DNA of 64,000 nucleotides, taken from Spongiibacter marinus. GTDB lineage: Bacteria > Pseudomonadota > Gammaproteobacteria > Pseudomonadales > Spongiibacteraceae. The notes beneath the pieces were generated by a model. It searched no databases. It was not told the origin of the DNA and saw nothing but the letters and a program-made list of their open reading frames with translations. The stretch is taken from positions 186,001 through 250,000 of the forward strand of contig NZ_JAFBBD010000005.1 of the NCBI RefSeq assembly GCF_016906995.1, read 5' to 3'. Every line of letters begins with the position of its first letter. The stretch's first letter is position 1. The position numbers were made by a program, and so were the translations under genes. Shown piece by piece: positions 21,254-32,494 of this stretch.

Positions 21254-21976
21254 ATGCGTCAGGATCGGCGCCCCTACTGGGTGAAGAAAAATTATCTGCG
21301 TTTCAGGCATTGGTACACCCTGCATTTTCTGCGGCCCGCCTGTGACGCGTTGGGTGATTATCCCACGTTTATGAAACCCTGGTATATCTCCATATCTGGG
21401 CCCAACGTGTCTATTGGCCGCTGCGCCACCGTGATCGCAGAGCCAGAGGCGCGGGTGAAGATCGGCGTGTGGGGGCGCGAACCCGACAAGGGGCGCATCA
21501 GCATTGGCGACTATGTATTAATCAGCCCCGGCGGGCGGATCTCTGCCAGCGATGAAATCGTGATCGGCGACAGCGTGATGATGGCGAATGGCGTCTACAT
21601 TACCGACAGCGATTGGCACGACATCTACGACCGCACTGCGCGCAGTGAGGAGGTCAAGCCGGTGCATATTGGCAACAATGTTTGGCTGGGTGACCACAGC
21701 ACCGTTCTGAAGGGCGTGACGATTGGTGATAACAGCGTGGTTGCCGCCGGGGCGGTGGTTACTCGCGACGTGCCGGCCAATGTGGTGGTGGCGGGGAATC
21801 CTGCCAAAGTGGTCAAGCAGCTCGATCCCGAGCGCCCGATGAAAACCCGTGCCGATTACTTTGCCGATCCACAGGGGCTGCAAAAATTCTTTGATGGTGT
21901 GGACAAAATGGTGCTCGGTAAAAACGGCACCTTGAATTGGCTGCGCTGTTTACTGAAACCGGGGCCCAATGATTAG
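21254..21976 (+). CDS. Hexapeptide-repeat acyltransferase
   Basis: 240 aa left-handed beta-helix acyltransferase of the maltose/galactoside O-acetyltransferase group (WbbJ-like). Repeats run from VSIGRCATVI to VKIG; the active-site-like segment DSDWHDIYD supplies the probable catalytic His; IGNNVWLGDHSTVLKGVTIG and GAVVTRDVPANVVVAGNPAKV are classical family blocks. The basic, aromatic N-terminus (about 1-45) could sit at the membrane. Target sugar unknown. Divergent from the TrmB-like gene by 80 bases. Confidence 0.85.
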   Translation: MRQDRRPYWVKKNYLRFRHWYTLHFLRPACDALGDYPTFMKPWYISISGPNVSIGRCATVIAEPEARVKIGVWGREPDKGRISIGDYVLISPGGRISASDEIVIGDSVMMANGVYITDSDWHDIYDRTARSEEVKPVHIGNNVWLGDHSTVLKGVTIGDNSVVAAGAVVTRDVPANVVVAGNPAKVVKQLDPERPMKTRADYFADPQGLQKFFDGVDKMVLGKNGTLNWLRCLLKPGPND

Positions 21977-22025
21977 GGCACCTCAATAACGATAAATCAC
22001 TTAATCAATCGCTAAGGGGAAAACA

Positions 22026-22409
22026 ATGACAATAGCACTATGGTGTGTACTGATTGCGGGAATGATGTCACCGCTGACCGGCCTGCTGGCCAAAGGGGGC
22101 AAGGTTGGTGGCAAGTCCTACGACAACAATCACCCGCGCCAGTGGTTAGCGCAACTGGAAGGGCGCCCCGCGCGAGCCGTTGCGGCAATGAACAACAGCT
22201 TTGAGAGTTTTCCGCTGTTTGCGGCGGCGGTGATTATTGCGCATTTTTCCAAGGCGCCTGCGGATACCCTGAATTTACTGGCCATGGCCTATGTGGCGAT
22301 TCGTGTGCTTTACACCGCTTGTTATTTGCTTAACTGGGGTGCGCTGCGCAGCTTGGTATGGTTTGCCGGCGCTGGCGTCGTCATCACCATGTTCTGCATT
22401 ATCCCCTAA
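22026..22409 (+). CDS. MAPEG family membrane protein
   Basis: 127 aa with four predicted membrane spans. The segment YDNNHPRQWLAQLEGRPARAVAAMNNSFESFP carries the MAPEG glutathione-binding pattern (R-x-x-x-A-x-x-N-x-x-E). Eukaryotic relatives are membrane glutathione transferases and leukotriene synthases; substrates of the bacterial members are mostly unknown. GGGGA precedes the ATG. Confidence 0.88.
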   Translation: MTIALWCVLIAGMMSPLTGLLAKGGKVGGKSYDNNHPRQWLAQLEGRPARAVAAMNNSFESFPLFAAAVIIAHFSKAPADTLNLLAMAYVAIRVLYTACYLLNWGALRSLVWFAGAGVVITMFCIIP

Positions 22410-22456
22410 CGGGCCGAGGCGCTGGGGCCTTGCTGCCAGCGCCTGTTAATCGCCGT

Positions 22457-22846
22457 TTACGAAGCTAGCGCCTCCAGCATCTCTGCCATTTTTTGGTGTA
22501 TCAAATTAATCGCTTTGAGTGGTCGCAGCATCACTTTAAAGTCAGTGATTTTTCCCTCTGCATTCCAGCGAATCATATCCACACCGTTGACCTGAACGCC
22601 GTCGATGACGACCGCGAATTCCAGCACTGCGTCATTGGCGCCCTCCACCTCGCGTACGTAGTGAAAACTGTCATTAACTAACACTTGAAACGCCGCGGAT
22701 AAATACTGTGCCGTCACGTCCTTGCCGCGCTGCGGGGTGTGGACGATGGGTGAGTGAAATACTGCGTCATCGGCGAGTAAATTTTCCAAGCCGGTTGTAT
22801 CGCGGCGGCTTAGCAGTTGGTGCCAACTTTTTATTGTGGGGTGCAT
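22457..22846 (-). CDS. NTF2-like (SnoaL-type) protein
   Basis: 129 aa small alpha+beta protein of the SnoaL/limonene-epoxide-hydrolase-like superfamily. The pattern is visible in the N-terminal helix (IKSWHQLLSRRDTTGLENLL), DDAVFHSPIV, and the C-terminal strand block DMIRWNAEGKITDFKVMLRP. Such proteins can be isomerases, hydrolases or ligand carriers; no specific activity can be read here. AAGGA lies upstream of the ATG. Confidence 0.78.
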   Translation of the reverse strand: MHPTIKSWHQLLSRRDTTGLENLLADDAVFHSPIVHTPQRGKDVTAQYLSAAFQVLVNDSFHYVREVEGANDAVLEFAVVIDGVQVNGVDMIRWNAEGKITDFKVMLRPLKAINLIHQKMAEMLEALAS

Positions 22847-22883
22847 AGGCAGAGGTCCTTTTACTGTGCGAGCCCTGCGGGGC

Positions 22884-23786
22884 TCAATGCGATGTAGGCT
22901 GAAAGCTTAGCAGCTTTGTCGGAAGGCCTTCGCTACCCAGTAATATTATGTTGCCATCGCGGCTAATGGCGATCGATTCCGCTTGCCGCAATGGCGGTGC
23001 CCCCAGTGCTTGGGGAGACGTGTTCAACACACTTAGCCAGCTTTGCCGATTCTGCCGCACGAAATAGTAACTCTCGCCGAGGGTACTGATTACCGCCGCG
23101 CTACCATTGGCGGCGAAATCCAAGCCGGTGGGGGAGTGCTGGGTAATGCCGCCCTTTCTTTGCGGGGTGTGTGAGTCAGTGGTGGGCAGGCTTTTGATCT
23201 CGCCCAGTGCGCTGAGTAACACGGGTTCGTCGGGCAGGCTGTCCAGCGAAAAACGGTACAGTTTCGGGTGGCGCTCTCTCTTGCTCAGCAGGTAGACCAT
23301 ACGTTGCTCAGGGTCCACGGCAAGCCCTTCCACATCGCGGGGGCCGCCATCGAAAACCAGGGTATAGCGCCGCAGCAGGGTTAGTGATGGTGCCTTTGGG
23401 GCCCCGCCCTCTCTCAGCAGGTAAATGTCGATCATCGGTCGAATCGCCAGGTTATCTCCGATGTCTCCAACGAGAAGATAGTGGGCGTCGCCCTCACTAA
23501 AGCTCGCCATGTCTTCCCAGTCGGCGGCGCTGGCGCCGCGCACGCTCACCGACTTCAGCTTGTCCTCGCCGGGCTTAATCAGATACAAGGTGGGGCGGTC
23601 GCCGCTGTCATTGTGGGCCCAATAGTAACCGGGGTGGGCACCGCTCGCCGCGAGCCCGCTCAACTCCGACAAGGGGCGCTGATTCAGCGTGTATTCTTGG
23701 GTTTGCCAGTGGCGTTCGGTTGCGCTGCTGGAAAGTGTTGCCAGCAAGAGTGGCAGGGTCAGTAAAACCGGCAGGAAACGAGACAT
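22884..23786 (-). CDS. Secreted beta-propeller-like protein, function unknown
   Basis: 300 aa with a cleavable signal peptide (about 1-22). The body resembles esterase-like or SdiA-regulated-type beta-propellers: recurring blade-like strands such as LSELSGLAAS, WEDMASFSEGDAHYLLVGDIGDN, DVEGLAVDPEQRMVYLLSKRER and GLDFAANGSAAVISTLGE. GDIGDN and DVEGL are typical of that group. Periplasmic location is inferred. Same strand as the metallohydrolase gene upstream, 33 bases away, so co-transcription is possible. Confidence 0.7.
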   Translation of the reverse strand: MSRFLPVLLTLPLLLATLSSSATERHWQTQEYTLNQRPLSELSGLAASGAHPGYYWAHNDSGDRPTLYLIKPGEDKLKSVSVRGASAADWEDMASFSEGDAHYLLVGDIGDNLAIRPMIDIYLLREGGAPKAPSLTLLRRYTLVFDGGPRDVEGLAVDPEQRMVYLLSKRERHPKLYRFSLDSLPDEPVLLSALGEIKSLPTTDSHTPQRKGGITQHSPTGLDFAANGSAAVISTLGESYYFVRQNRQSWLSVLNTSPQALGAPPLRQAESIAISRDGNIILLGSEGLPTKLLSFQPTSH

Positions 23787-23819
23787 AGAATGACCTGGGT
23801 AAAAGTGTCAGTGTGCCGA

Positions 23820-24911
23820 TTATGGATGAATAATTTGTGACGGCATAAGCTGTCGAGTTTCGCCAATTTGCATGGTGTCGAAGCTGCTGGGTGGCAAACC
23901 AGCGTCTTCAACCGCCCTGCGCAAATCGTGCTGCGGCGCATCGATATCTTCTGCCGACAGCTGAAACGTCGCCCAATGTATACCGATACTCTGTGCTGCA
24001 CCAATATCTCGATGTATCTGCACTGCCTCAGCGGGGTCGACGTGTTGTTCTTTCAGGAAGCTTCTTGGCTTATAGGCGCCGATGGGAATCAGGGCCAAGT
24101 CGATACCGGGGAAGCGCTCGCCAATGCTTTTGAATTGCTCGGTGTTGTACCCGGTGTCGCCGCCAAACCACAGCTGCATATCGTCTATGCGCAGATGCCA
24201 GGAGGCCCACAGCGACTTGAAGCGATCGGTGATGCCCCTGCCAGACCAGTGTTGCGACGGTGTGGCGGTGGCGGTGAGGGAGTCGAGTTGGAAGGTTTGC
24301 CACCAGTCGCGCTCGACGATTCTTGTCGCGGCGATGCCAAAGTCTTGCAGGGTGTCACCGAGTTTCAGCGGCACCAGATACACCGGCTGGTTGCCAAGTG
24401 CGCGAATGCTGCGCTCATCTAAGTGGTCGTAGTGATCGTGGGAGATAATCACCACATCAATCGGTGGCAACTGGGGTGGGCCAATGGGCTGGGCAACCAA
24501 ACGCTCCGGGCCGAGCCATTGTACCGGCGACGCGCGCCGAGAAAAAATGGGGTCGGTTAGAATGGCTAATCCCCGGTATTGCAGCAGAAAGCTGGAGTGC
24601 CCCAGCCACGTTACTTGCAGGGGGGCTGACGGGGAAATATGAAGATCGGCGACCTCAGTGACAACGCGAATGCGCTGGCGTTGAGAGGCTTGGTCGGCAA
24701 TGGTTAAGTCAGAGAAAAAGCGCAGCCGGAGTAATTCCCAGAGGCTCTTGTTGAACGTTGGCCAATAAGGATTGCGGAACTCGCTCTCGCCATGATGGGC
24801 CGGCTTTGCCGTCTCGGCATGCAGGGGGGTTACGATTGCCAATGTCAGGCTGATAAGTAGCAAAACGGCGCAGCGCTGATGGCGCCCCGCTGTGTGGTTT
24901 TGTATGAGCAT
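23820..24911 (-). CDS. Metallo-beta-lactamase-fold hydrolase (NAPE-PLD/UlaG-like), exported
   Basis: 363 aa from the ATG at 24911, chosen because a G5A Shine-Dalgarno lies upstream and the protein then begins with a signal peptide (to about residue 35). In-frame starts further up would run through a hairpin. Zinc motif SHDHYDHLDERS, early strand VTWLGHSSFLLQY, GGDTGYNTEQF, and HWATFQLS at the end match the RomA/NAPE-PLD branch, which includes lipid phosphodiesterases. The substrate cannot be read from sequence. The leader carries a strong inverted repeat that includes the ribosome binding site. Confidence 0.88.
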   Translation of the reverse strand: MLIQNHTAGRHQRCAVLLLISLTLAIVTPLHAETAKPAHHGESEFRNPYWPTFNKSLWELLRLRFFSDLTIADQASQRQRIRVVTEVADLHISPSAPLQVTWLGHSSFLLQYRGLAILTDPIFSRRASPVQWLGPERLVAQPIGPPQLPPIDVVIISHDHYDHLDERSIRALGNQPVYLVPLKLGDTLQDFGIAATRIVERDWWQTFQLDSLTATATPSQHWSGRGITDRFKSLWASWHLRIDDMQLWFGGDTGYNTEQFKSIGERFPGIDLALIPIGAYKPRSFLKEQHVDPAEAVQIHRDIGAAQSIGIHWATFQLSAEDIDAPQHDLRRAVEDAGLPPSSFDTMQIGETRQLMPSQIIHP

Positions 24912-24918
24912 CGTGCTT

Positions 24919-24951
24919 CCCCCTTCCTGCGCAGTATACGCAGGAAGGGGG
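24919..24951 (-). promoter_or_regulatory. 13-bp hairpin that buries the Shine-Dalgarno of the metallohydrolase gene
   Basis: CCCCCTTCCTGCG (24919-24931) and CGCAGGAAGGGGG (24939-24951) form a perfect 13-bp stem with a 7-base loop. On the minus-strand mRNA the second arm is AGGAAGGGGG, immediately before AAGCACG and the start ATG at 24911. The stem can therefore mask ribosome binding. It also lies 12 bases after the fadH stop and could act as a transcription pause or end. Confidence 0.7.
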
Positions 24952-24963
24952 GCGAGGCGATGA

Positions 24964-26991
<2,028 letters not shown>

Positions 26992-27004
26992 TCATTGACG
27001 TAAC

Positions 27005-27057
27005 TTGACGCTGTCCAGATGCCAAGGCTAGAGGCAAATGTTGACGCTGTCAAGATG
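27005..27057. promoter_or_regulatory. Repeated TetR-operator-like sites between fadH and tetR
   Basis: A 17-base sequence beginning TTGACGCTGTC occurs at 27005-27021 and again at 27041-27057 with one mismatch, 36 bases apart. The second copy contains the perfect palindrome TTGAC-GCT-GTCAA. On the minus strand that copy provides TTGACA (27053-27048) with TAGCCT 17 bases on, a plausible fadH promoter. Binding of the neighbouring TetR protein here would block fadH and its own gene. Confidence 0.6.
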
Positions 27058-27090
27058 GACGCTATCGCCGGTGGCTGCTATATTGCCGCC

Positions 27091-27732
27091 ATGTCCCAAG
27101 CCCCTGCCAACAAGCCATCCGGCGCCTACCATCACGGTGATCTGCGTGCGCAGCTTCTGGATGTTGCCGCGCGTCTGCTGCGTGAGGAAGGTGAGGAAGG
27201 ACTGTCGATGCGGCGTCTGGCGCAGGAGTTGGGGGTTTCTCGCACCGCCCCCTATCATCACTTCAGCGATAAGCACAGTTTGCTCTGCGGGATTGCCGAA
27301 GAGGGCTTTCGTCGTTTTCGGCAAGTCAATGCGGACGCCGAACTTTGGAATGTCGACACCTTCAGCGAGGCGAGTTTGCAGGCCTTTGTTCGTCGCTACG
27401 TCAATTTCGCGGTAAGCAATGCCGAGTATTACGACCTAATGTTTGGCGGCAAGCTGTGGAAGTCGGCGGCGCTCACGGCGAGCCTCAAAGCGGAGGCCTA
27501 CACGGCGTTTCGCGAGTATGTTGACCACTTTCGCCAACTGCAGGCGGGCGGTATTTTCGCCGCGAATTTCGACCCACTGCGTTACGCGCAATTAAGCTGG
27601 TCGACCCTGCACGGTATGAGCCGCTTGCTGATCGATGGTATCTATCTGGACAGCTCAACCGTAGAAGAAATGTGTAACACGGCTGCCGCTATGTTTTGGC
27701 GACAGTGTCGGCCGCTGAACACTAGCGGTTGA
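27091..27732 (+). CDS. TetR family transcriptional regulator
   Basis: 213 aa from ATG 27091. An upstream in-frame start at 27019 would translate through the operator repeats and add 24 unrelated residues. The N-terminal helix-turn-helix is SMRRLAQELGVSRTAPYHHF, typical of TetR, preceded by AYHHGDLRAQLLDVAARLL. The C-terminal ligand domain carries the segment YVNFAVSNAEYYDLMFGG of the TetR_C WHG group. Likely regulates the divergent fadH; the ligand may be an acyl-CoA, which is a guess from context. Confidence 0.9.
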   Translation: MSQAPANKPSGAYHHGDLRAQLLDVAARLLREEGEEGLSMRRLAQELGVSRTAPYHHFSDKHSLLCGIAEEGFRRFRQVNADAELWNVDTFSEASLQAFVRRYVNFAVSNAEYYDLMFGGKLWKSAALTASLKAEAYTAFREYVDHFRQLQAGGIFAANFDPLRYAQLSWSTLHGMSRLLIDGIYLDSSTVEEMCNTAAAMFWRQCRPLNTSG

Positions 27733-27940
27733 ACGCGCCGCTCAGCTGGGCGACACTCTCGCTCAGTGTGTGAAAACCTCAATGATAACCCCGAATCATT
27801 CCGGCTTTGCCTCTGCGCCTGCCATCCGCTCCCACTGTTATATGCTGGGCGCGAGGTGCGTATCGAGTGTGCTGTGAAAGGAGGGTTTTGACCTCGCGTC
27901 GAGCACGGTTCGTCGCATTGCGGGTAAATTAGGAGCATTT

Positions 27941-28897
27941 GTGTCCTCGGTTATTAGTGTGAAAGACGTTAGCAAAGTCTATGACTCAGGCTTTCAAGCG
28001 CTGCGCGGCGTCAATTTGGATATTCGGCGCGGCGAGATCTTCGCGTTACTCGGCCCTAACGGGGCCGGTAAAACCACCTTGATCAGCATTATCTGCGGCA
28101 TTGTGAATGCCACGGCCGGGCAGATTCACGCCGGCGCCTTCAACATCGTTTCCGATTATCGGCGAGCCAGGCAGCTTATTGGCCTTGTTCCTCAAGAGCT
28201 GTCGACCGACGGTTTTGAAAGCGTATGGGCCACGGTGACCTTTAGCCGGGGCTTGTTCGGCAAGCCGAAAAATGATGCTTATCTGGAGCAAATACTTCGC
28301 CAGCTATCGCTGTGGGATAAAAAAGACGAGCGGATTATGGCGTTATCTGGCGGCATGAAGCGGCGCGTAATGATTGCTAAGGCCCTGTCTCATGAGCCTG
28401 AAATTTTGTTTCTTGACGAGCCTACGGCGGGGGTGGATGTCGAACTGCGGCGCGATATGTGGCAGATGGTTCACGGCCTGCGCGAGCGCGGTGTGACGAT
28501 CATTTTAACCACGCATTACATTGAAGAGGCCGAGGAAATGGCCGATCGCATCGGTGTTATTCGCCGCGGCGAAATTGTGCTGGTTGAAGAAAAGAACCGC
28601 TTGATGGAAAAGCTGGGGCAAAAGCAGCTGCGCCTGCAATTGCAGCAACCGCTTAGCGAGTTGCCCGCCGATCTCGGGGGCTATCCGCTGAGCCTGACTG
28701 ACGATGGCCACGAGCTGGTATACCACTACGACAGCCAAAGCGAACACACCGGCATTGCCGAGTTGTTTCGTCACTTGGAAATGCACGGCATCGATTACAA
28801 AGACCTGCATTCAACCCAGCGCTCGCTGGAGGAAATTTTTGTCAGCCTGGTTGCCGACAGCGATCAGTCGTCAGCAGCGGTGGAGGTGGAACAGTGA
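27941..28897 (+). CDS. ABC-2 type transporter, ATP-binding subunit (YadG-like)
   Basis: 318 aa. Walker [11 protein letters not shown]-loop VPQE, signature LSGGMKRR, Walker [13 protein letters not shown] and the switch [11 protein letters not shown] are all present. The C-terminal extension (about 225-318) is as in YadG and DrrA-type exporters. The start is GTG at 27941 with AGGAGC upstream. The stop overlaps the permease start by 4 bases (GTGA). The pair matches E. coli YadG/YadH; the substrate is unknown. Confidence 0.93.
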   Translation: MSSVISVKDVSKVYDSGFQALRGVNLDIRRGEIFALLGPNGAGKTTLISIICGIVNATAGQIHAGAFNIVSDYRRARQLIGLVPQELSTDGFESVWATVTFSRGLFGKPKNDAYLEQILRQLSLWDKKDERIMALSGGMKRRVMIAKALSHEPEILFLDEPTAGVDVELRRDMWQMVHGLRERGVTIILTTHYIEEAEEMADRIGVIRRGEIVLVEEKNRLMEKLGQKQLRLQLQQPLSELPADLGGYPLSLTDDGHELVYHYDSQSEHTGIAELFRHLEMHGIDYKDLHSTQRSLEEIFVSLVADSDQSSAAVEVEQ

Positions 28898-29655
28898 ATT
28901 TTCACGCAGTGCGCGCAATCTATTTGTTTGAAATGAACCGAGCCTGGCGGACGCTGCTGCAAAGTATCGCGTCGCCAGTGATTTCGACCTCGTTATATTT
29001 CGTGGTATTTGGCTCGGCAATCGGCTCGAAAATGGTCGCTATCGACGGCATCAGCTACGGCGCGTTTATTATCCCCGGGTTGGTGATGTTGGCGCTGCTG
29101 ACCGAGAGTATCTCCAATGCCGCGTTTGGTATTTTCTTCCCTAAATACAACGGCACCATCTACGAGCTGCTGTCAGCACCTGTTGCCCTGCCAGAGATTC
29201 TACTGGGCTATGTCGGGGCGGCGGCGAGCAAGTCGATTATCATCGGGTTGATTATGCTGGCGACCGCTCGGCTTTTTGTCGACTACAGCATCGCGCATCC
29301 CTTTTGGATGCTCGGCTTCTTGGTGTTAACTGCGGTGACCTTCAGTTTATTCGGTTTCATTATTGGCGTCTGGGCCGACGGCTTTGAGAAATTGCAGATA
29401 GTGCCGATGCTGATCGTGACGCCGCTGGCGTTTTTGGGCGGCAGCTTTTACTCAATCAGCATGTTGCCACCGCTGTGGCAGACCATTACCTTGGCGAATC
29501 CGGTGGTCTACCTGATTAGTGGTTTTCGCTGGAGTTTTTACGACGTTGCCGACGTGAACGTCGGTGTCAGTCTGGGGATGACCGTATTCTTTTTGCTGCT
29601 GTGCCTGGCCTTGATTACCTGGATGTTTCGCAGCGGTTATCGGCTTAAGCAATGA
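28894..29655 (+). CDS. ABC-2 type transporter, permease subunit (YadH-like)
   Basis: 253 aa with six predicted membrane spans. The ABC-2 pattern is clear: [18 protein letters not shown] at the first span, [22 protein letters not shown] in the cytoplasmic loop, and the late loop [24 protein letters not shown]. The GTG start overlaps the ATPase gene, so the two are co-translated. A hairpin follows the stop. Partner of the upstream ATPase in an exporter of unknown substrate. Confidence 0.92.
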   Translation: MNFHAVRAIYLFEMNRAWRTLLQSIASPVISTSLYFVVFGSAIGSKMVAIDGISYGAFIIPGLVMLALLTESISNAAFGIFFPKYNGTIYELLSAPVALPEILLGYVGAAASKSIIIGLIMLATARLFVDYSIAHPFWMLGFLVLTAVTFSLFGFIIGVWADGFEKLQIVPMLIVTPLAFLGGSFYSISMLPPLWQTITLANPVVYLISGFRWSFYDVADVNVGVSLGMTVFFLLLCLALITWMFRSGYRLKQ

Positions 29656-29656
29656 C

Positions 29657-29691
29657 GGTGTGACTGCCGCGGCAAATACGGTAGTCACACC
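29657..29691. terminator. Hairpin between convergent ABC permease and cytochrome c genes
   Basis: GGTGTGACTGCCG (29657-29669) pairs with CGGTAGTCACACC (29679-29691) with a single G-T wobble and a 9-base loop. No T run follows on either side, so it may be a weak bidirectional terminator or an RNA-stabilising structure. Confidence 0.6.
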
Positions 29692-29705
29692 ATCAGGTGA
29701 GTGGC

Positions 29706-30242
29706 TTAACAGGGGCCGCCTGCGTTCACCCATTGCTCCAATAGTTCAACAAAGCGGGTGTGATCCACGGGCGGGAGCGTTCGGCCCTCGCCGGGATCAA
29801 AGCCCCACAGCACCAGCGGGTCCTCCTCCATGTGTTTGAGCAGGGCTTGCAGGTCTTTGCCACCGTTTTTGCTTTGGTCTTTCAGCACCGTGCAGAGTTC
29901 TCTCGGCCCCATACCTTCCCAGCCCATGCTCAGTGGTGCCAGGCCCCAGTGCGGCGCGCCTGGCACTTTGTCTTCTGCCACGTTTTGTTCCTGGTGGCAG
30001 GCTGAACACTGCAGGGTCGGCGCGCCGTGATTATCTTCACCGCGCATAACCAGCTGGTCGTGGCGGCGGCGTTCATCGCCCTGACGCGGGAAGTCGGTCA
30101 AGGTGTGGCAGTTCAAACACCGTGGGTGGGTAAGCACCTCGTAGATCGGTGTAAATAGCGGCGACTGTGCCAGAGCGCCGCCGCTGACCAATAGGGCCAG
30201 CGCCGCGCTCAAGCCGAGCCAATAGTTGCGTAGTAATAGCAT
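29706..30242 (-). CDS. Diheme c-type cytochrome, partner of a molybdenum hydroxylase
   Basis: 178 aa periplasmic protein. The signal peptide is about residues 1-25 (LALLVSGGALA). Two haem-binding motifs, CLNCH and CSACH, are present; LCTVLKD and GFDPGEGRTLPPVDHTRF are further blocks seen in cytochromes encoded beside isoquinoline-oxidoreductase-type enzymes. The gene follows the molybdopterin subunit after 13 bases, so it most likely carries electrons from that enzyme to the respiratory chain. Confidence 0.88.
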   Translation of the reverse strand: MLLLRNYWLGLSAALALLVSGGALAQSPLFTPIYEVLTHPRCLNCHTLTDFPRQGDERRRHDQLVMRGEDNHGAPTLQCSACHQEQNVAEDKVPGAPHWGLAPLSMGWEGMGPRELCTVLKDQSKNGGKDLQALLKHMEEDPLVLWGFDPGEGRTLPPVDHTRFVELLEQWVNAGGPC

Positions 30243-30255
30243 GCTCCGGCTCCTG

Positions 30256-32484
30256 TTAGGCGGGGTGTTGTTCGGCTAGGGTATAGCCGAGGTTTTTAAG
30301 CGGTAATTCGCGAATTTTCTCGCCGGTTGCCGCAAAAATAGCATTTGCTAGGGCTGGGCCCAGCGCCGGTACGCCCAGTTCGCCGACACCGCCTGGCGAC
30401 TCATTGCTCGGCAATACAACGGTATCAATTTGCGGCACTTGGAACATGCGCAGCATTTTGTAGTCATCGAAATTGCTCTGCTGAACCACGCCGTCCTGCA
30501 ATTCGATCTCGCCGTAAAAGACGCTGGTCAGCGCAAAGATTACCGCGGACTCAACCTGGGCCACCACCAAGTCAGGGTTGATGGCTGTGCCGACATCAAT
30601 CGCGCTGACAATTCGGTGAAGGGTAATGACTTTATCGTCGGACACGCTGAGCTCCACAACTTGAGCGACGTAGCTCATCCAGTGGTTCAGCACGGCGATC
30701 CCCTGACTGCGACCGCCCCCTGTGCTGCCCCAGTTCGATGCTTGCGCGGCGGCGTCCAATACCGCTAACAGGCGGGGCTTGCCGGCGAGCATGCCGCGTC
30801 GATATTGGTAGGGGTCGCGGCTGTAGCTGACGGCTATATCGTCGATAAAGGTTTCCTGGGCAAATACATCGGTGAATTTGTTTACCGAGCGCATCCACAG
30901 TGAGGGCATCTGCGGCTTGAGTGTCAGGTGGGCGTCCATCAACACATTGTCGATGTCGTAGGGCATGCCGGTCTCAAGGTCTGTTAATTCCTTAAGGGGC
31001 GGCAACTGGCCCTCGGCCAGGGTGTCGAGTAGCTCTTCGGCGTACAGCGCCGCCGTGACATCCTGGGTGACCGCGCGGTGCGTCCAGGCAGTGATATTGC
31101 CCTGATTGTCCATGGAGGCGCCGACGCGCACGGCCGCGGCGGGCCGGTAGTAGCCCCCCTTCATGTCGTCTTCGCGGGTCCACATGACCTTCACGGGTTT
31201 TTGGGTTGCCTTCGCCACGTGGCAGGCGTCGCGCACGTAGTCAGCCAGCGGGTTGCCGCGGCGGCCAAAACCGCCGCCAGAGGACATGGTGTGGAAGGTG
31301 ATCTGGTTGGGCAGTAAGCCGAGAATCAGCGACGCGAAGGTTTTATCAAGCGTTGGTGATTGGCTGCCCGTCCAGATGTCGGCTTTGCTGCCGGTGTAGT
31401 CCACGGTAACGTTTAGTGGCTCCATTGCCGCGTGGGCTTGGAAGGGGAAGAAGTAATCGGCGCTGCGATTTTCCGCTGCGGCGAGTTGAGCCACCGGAAC
31501 CAAACCGTCAACACGAATCGGCAGGCCGGGTAAGTTGAGCTTGAAACTATACTCGCCGCGCGTGTCATTGGAATCTGTGCGTCCGGCCAACAGTTCATTC
31601 CAGCTGACTTCAAGGGCTTGGCGCCCTTTCTCTGCCGACCAATAATCATCGGCAACCACGGCGACGCCAGAGGGAATGGTGTGTACTTCGCGCACACCGG
31701 GCACCGCCATAGCGGCATTGCTGTCGACGCTCAGTGCCTGACCAAAAAAGCGCGGCGGGCGGGCAATTACGGCCGTGAGCATGTCGGGAATATCGACGTC
31801 GATACCATAAATATGCGAGCCGTTGACCTTCTCCGCAGCGTCTTTGCGCTGTTTGGACTGGCCAATAATGCGGTAGCTTGCCGGGTCTTTTAGCGGCGGA
31901 TTACTCGGTACCGGCTGGTTGGCCGCCGACTCGGCGAGTTCGCCGTAGCTGGCGCTGCGGCCATTGAGGTCGTCGTAGACGACACCGCGCTCTGTGCGCA
32001 GGCTGTCTGCGGGCACCTCCCAGCGCTCGGCAGCAGCGTTGACCAGCATTTGCCTGACTGCGGCGCCGACTTGGCGCTGATTGTCGAAATAGCCCCGAGT
32101 GGTGGCACTGGCCACCGTGAATTGCAGCAGGCCGCCAAAGTAGGGGTTGTTAAAGCGCGCGGCAACGGGTGAGTGTTCGGCGGTAACAAGGTCCCAGTCG
32201 GCGTCGAGCTCTTCGGCGACGATCATCGGCATCGATGTCAGTGCGCCCTGGCCAATTTCTGAGGCGCCCACCAAAATGTGTATGCGGCCGTCGCTGCCAA
32301 TGCGCATAAACTCACTAACGGTGAACTGCTCTGCATCACTGGGGCCGCCATTGCCAGGGGGCTGGGGGTTATTCGGGTTGGAGCCGCCACCGCCACCACC
32401 GCCTCCACAGGCAACGAGTAAGCCGCCACCTGCGAGAGCGCTGACGCGTAAAAACTGTCTGCGGGTATATCCTGATGTGCTCAT
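30256..32484 (-). CDS. Molybdopterin-binding subunit of an isoquinoline 1-oxidoreductase-like hydroxylase
   Basis: 742 aa from ATG 32484, with AAGGGGG upstream; in-frame starts further up would overlap the 2Fe-2S gene. The N-terminus has a twin-arginine motif (TRRQFLRVSALAGG) and then a lipobox, LVAC, followed by a run of eight Gly. It is thus probably a Tat-exported lipoprotein. The xanthine-dehydrogenase-family large subunit has SSGGGFGRRG at the cofactor and GGVGELGVPALGPALANA with the catalytic Glu near the C-terminus. Middle gene of a three-gene operon (2Fe-2S, Mo, cytochrome c). The substrate, an N-heterocycle or aldehyde, cannot be told. Confidence 0.9.
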   Translation of the reverse strand: MSTSGYTRRQFLRVSALAGGGLLVACGGGGGGGGSNPNNPQPPGNGGPSDAEQFTVSEFMRIGSDGRIHILVGASEIGQGALTSMPMIVAEELDADWDLVTAEHSPVAARFNNPYFGGLLQFTVASATTRGYFDNQRQVGAAVRQMLVNAAAERWEVPADSLRTERGVVYDDLNGRSASYGELAESAANQPVPSNPPLKDPASYRIIGQSKQRKDAAEKVNGSHIYGIDVDIPDMLTAVIARPPRFFGQALSVDSNAAMAVPGVREVHTIPSGVAVVADDYWSAEKGRQALEVSWNELLAGRTDSNDTRGEYSFKLNLPGLPIRVDGLVPVAQLAAAENRSADYFFPFQAHAAMEPLNVTVDYTGSKADIWTGSQSPTLDKTFASLILGLLPNQITFHTMSSGGGFGRRGNPLADYVRDACHVAKATQKPVKVMWTREDDMKGGYYRPAAAVRVGASMDNQGNITAWTHRAVTQDVTAALYAEELLDTLAEGQLPPLKELTDLETGMPYDIDNVLMDAHLTLKPQMPSLWMRSVNKFTDVFAQETFIDDIAVSYSRDPYQYRRGMLAGKPRLLAVLDAAAQASNWGSTGGGRSQGIAVLNHWMSYVAQVVELSVSDDKVITLHRIVSAIDVGTAINPDLVVAQVESAVIFALTSVFYGEIELQDGVVQQSNFDDYKMLRMFQVPQIDTVVLPSNESPGGVGELGVPALGPALANAIFAATGEKIRELPLKNLGYTLAEQHPA

Positions 32485-32494
32485 GCGCGCCCCC

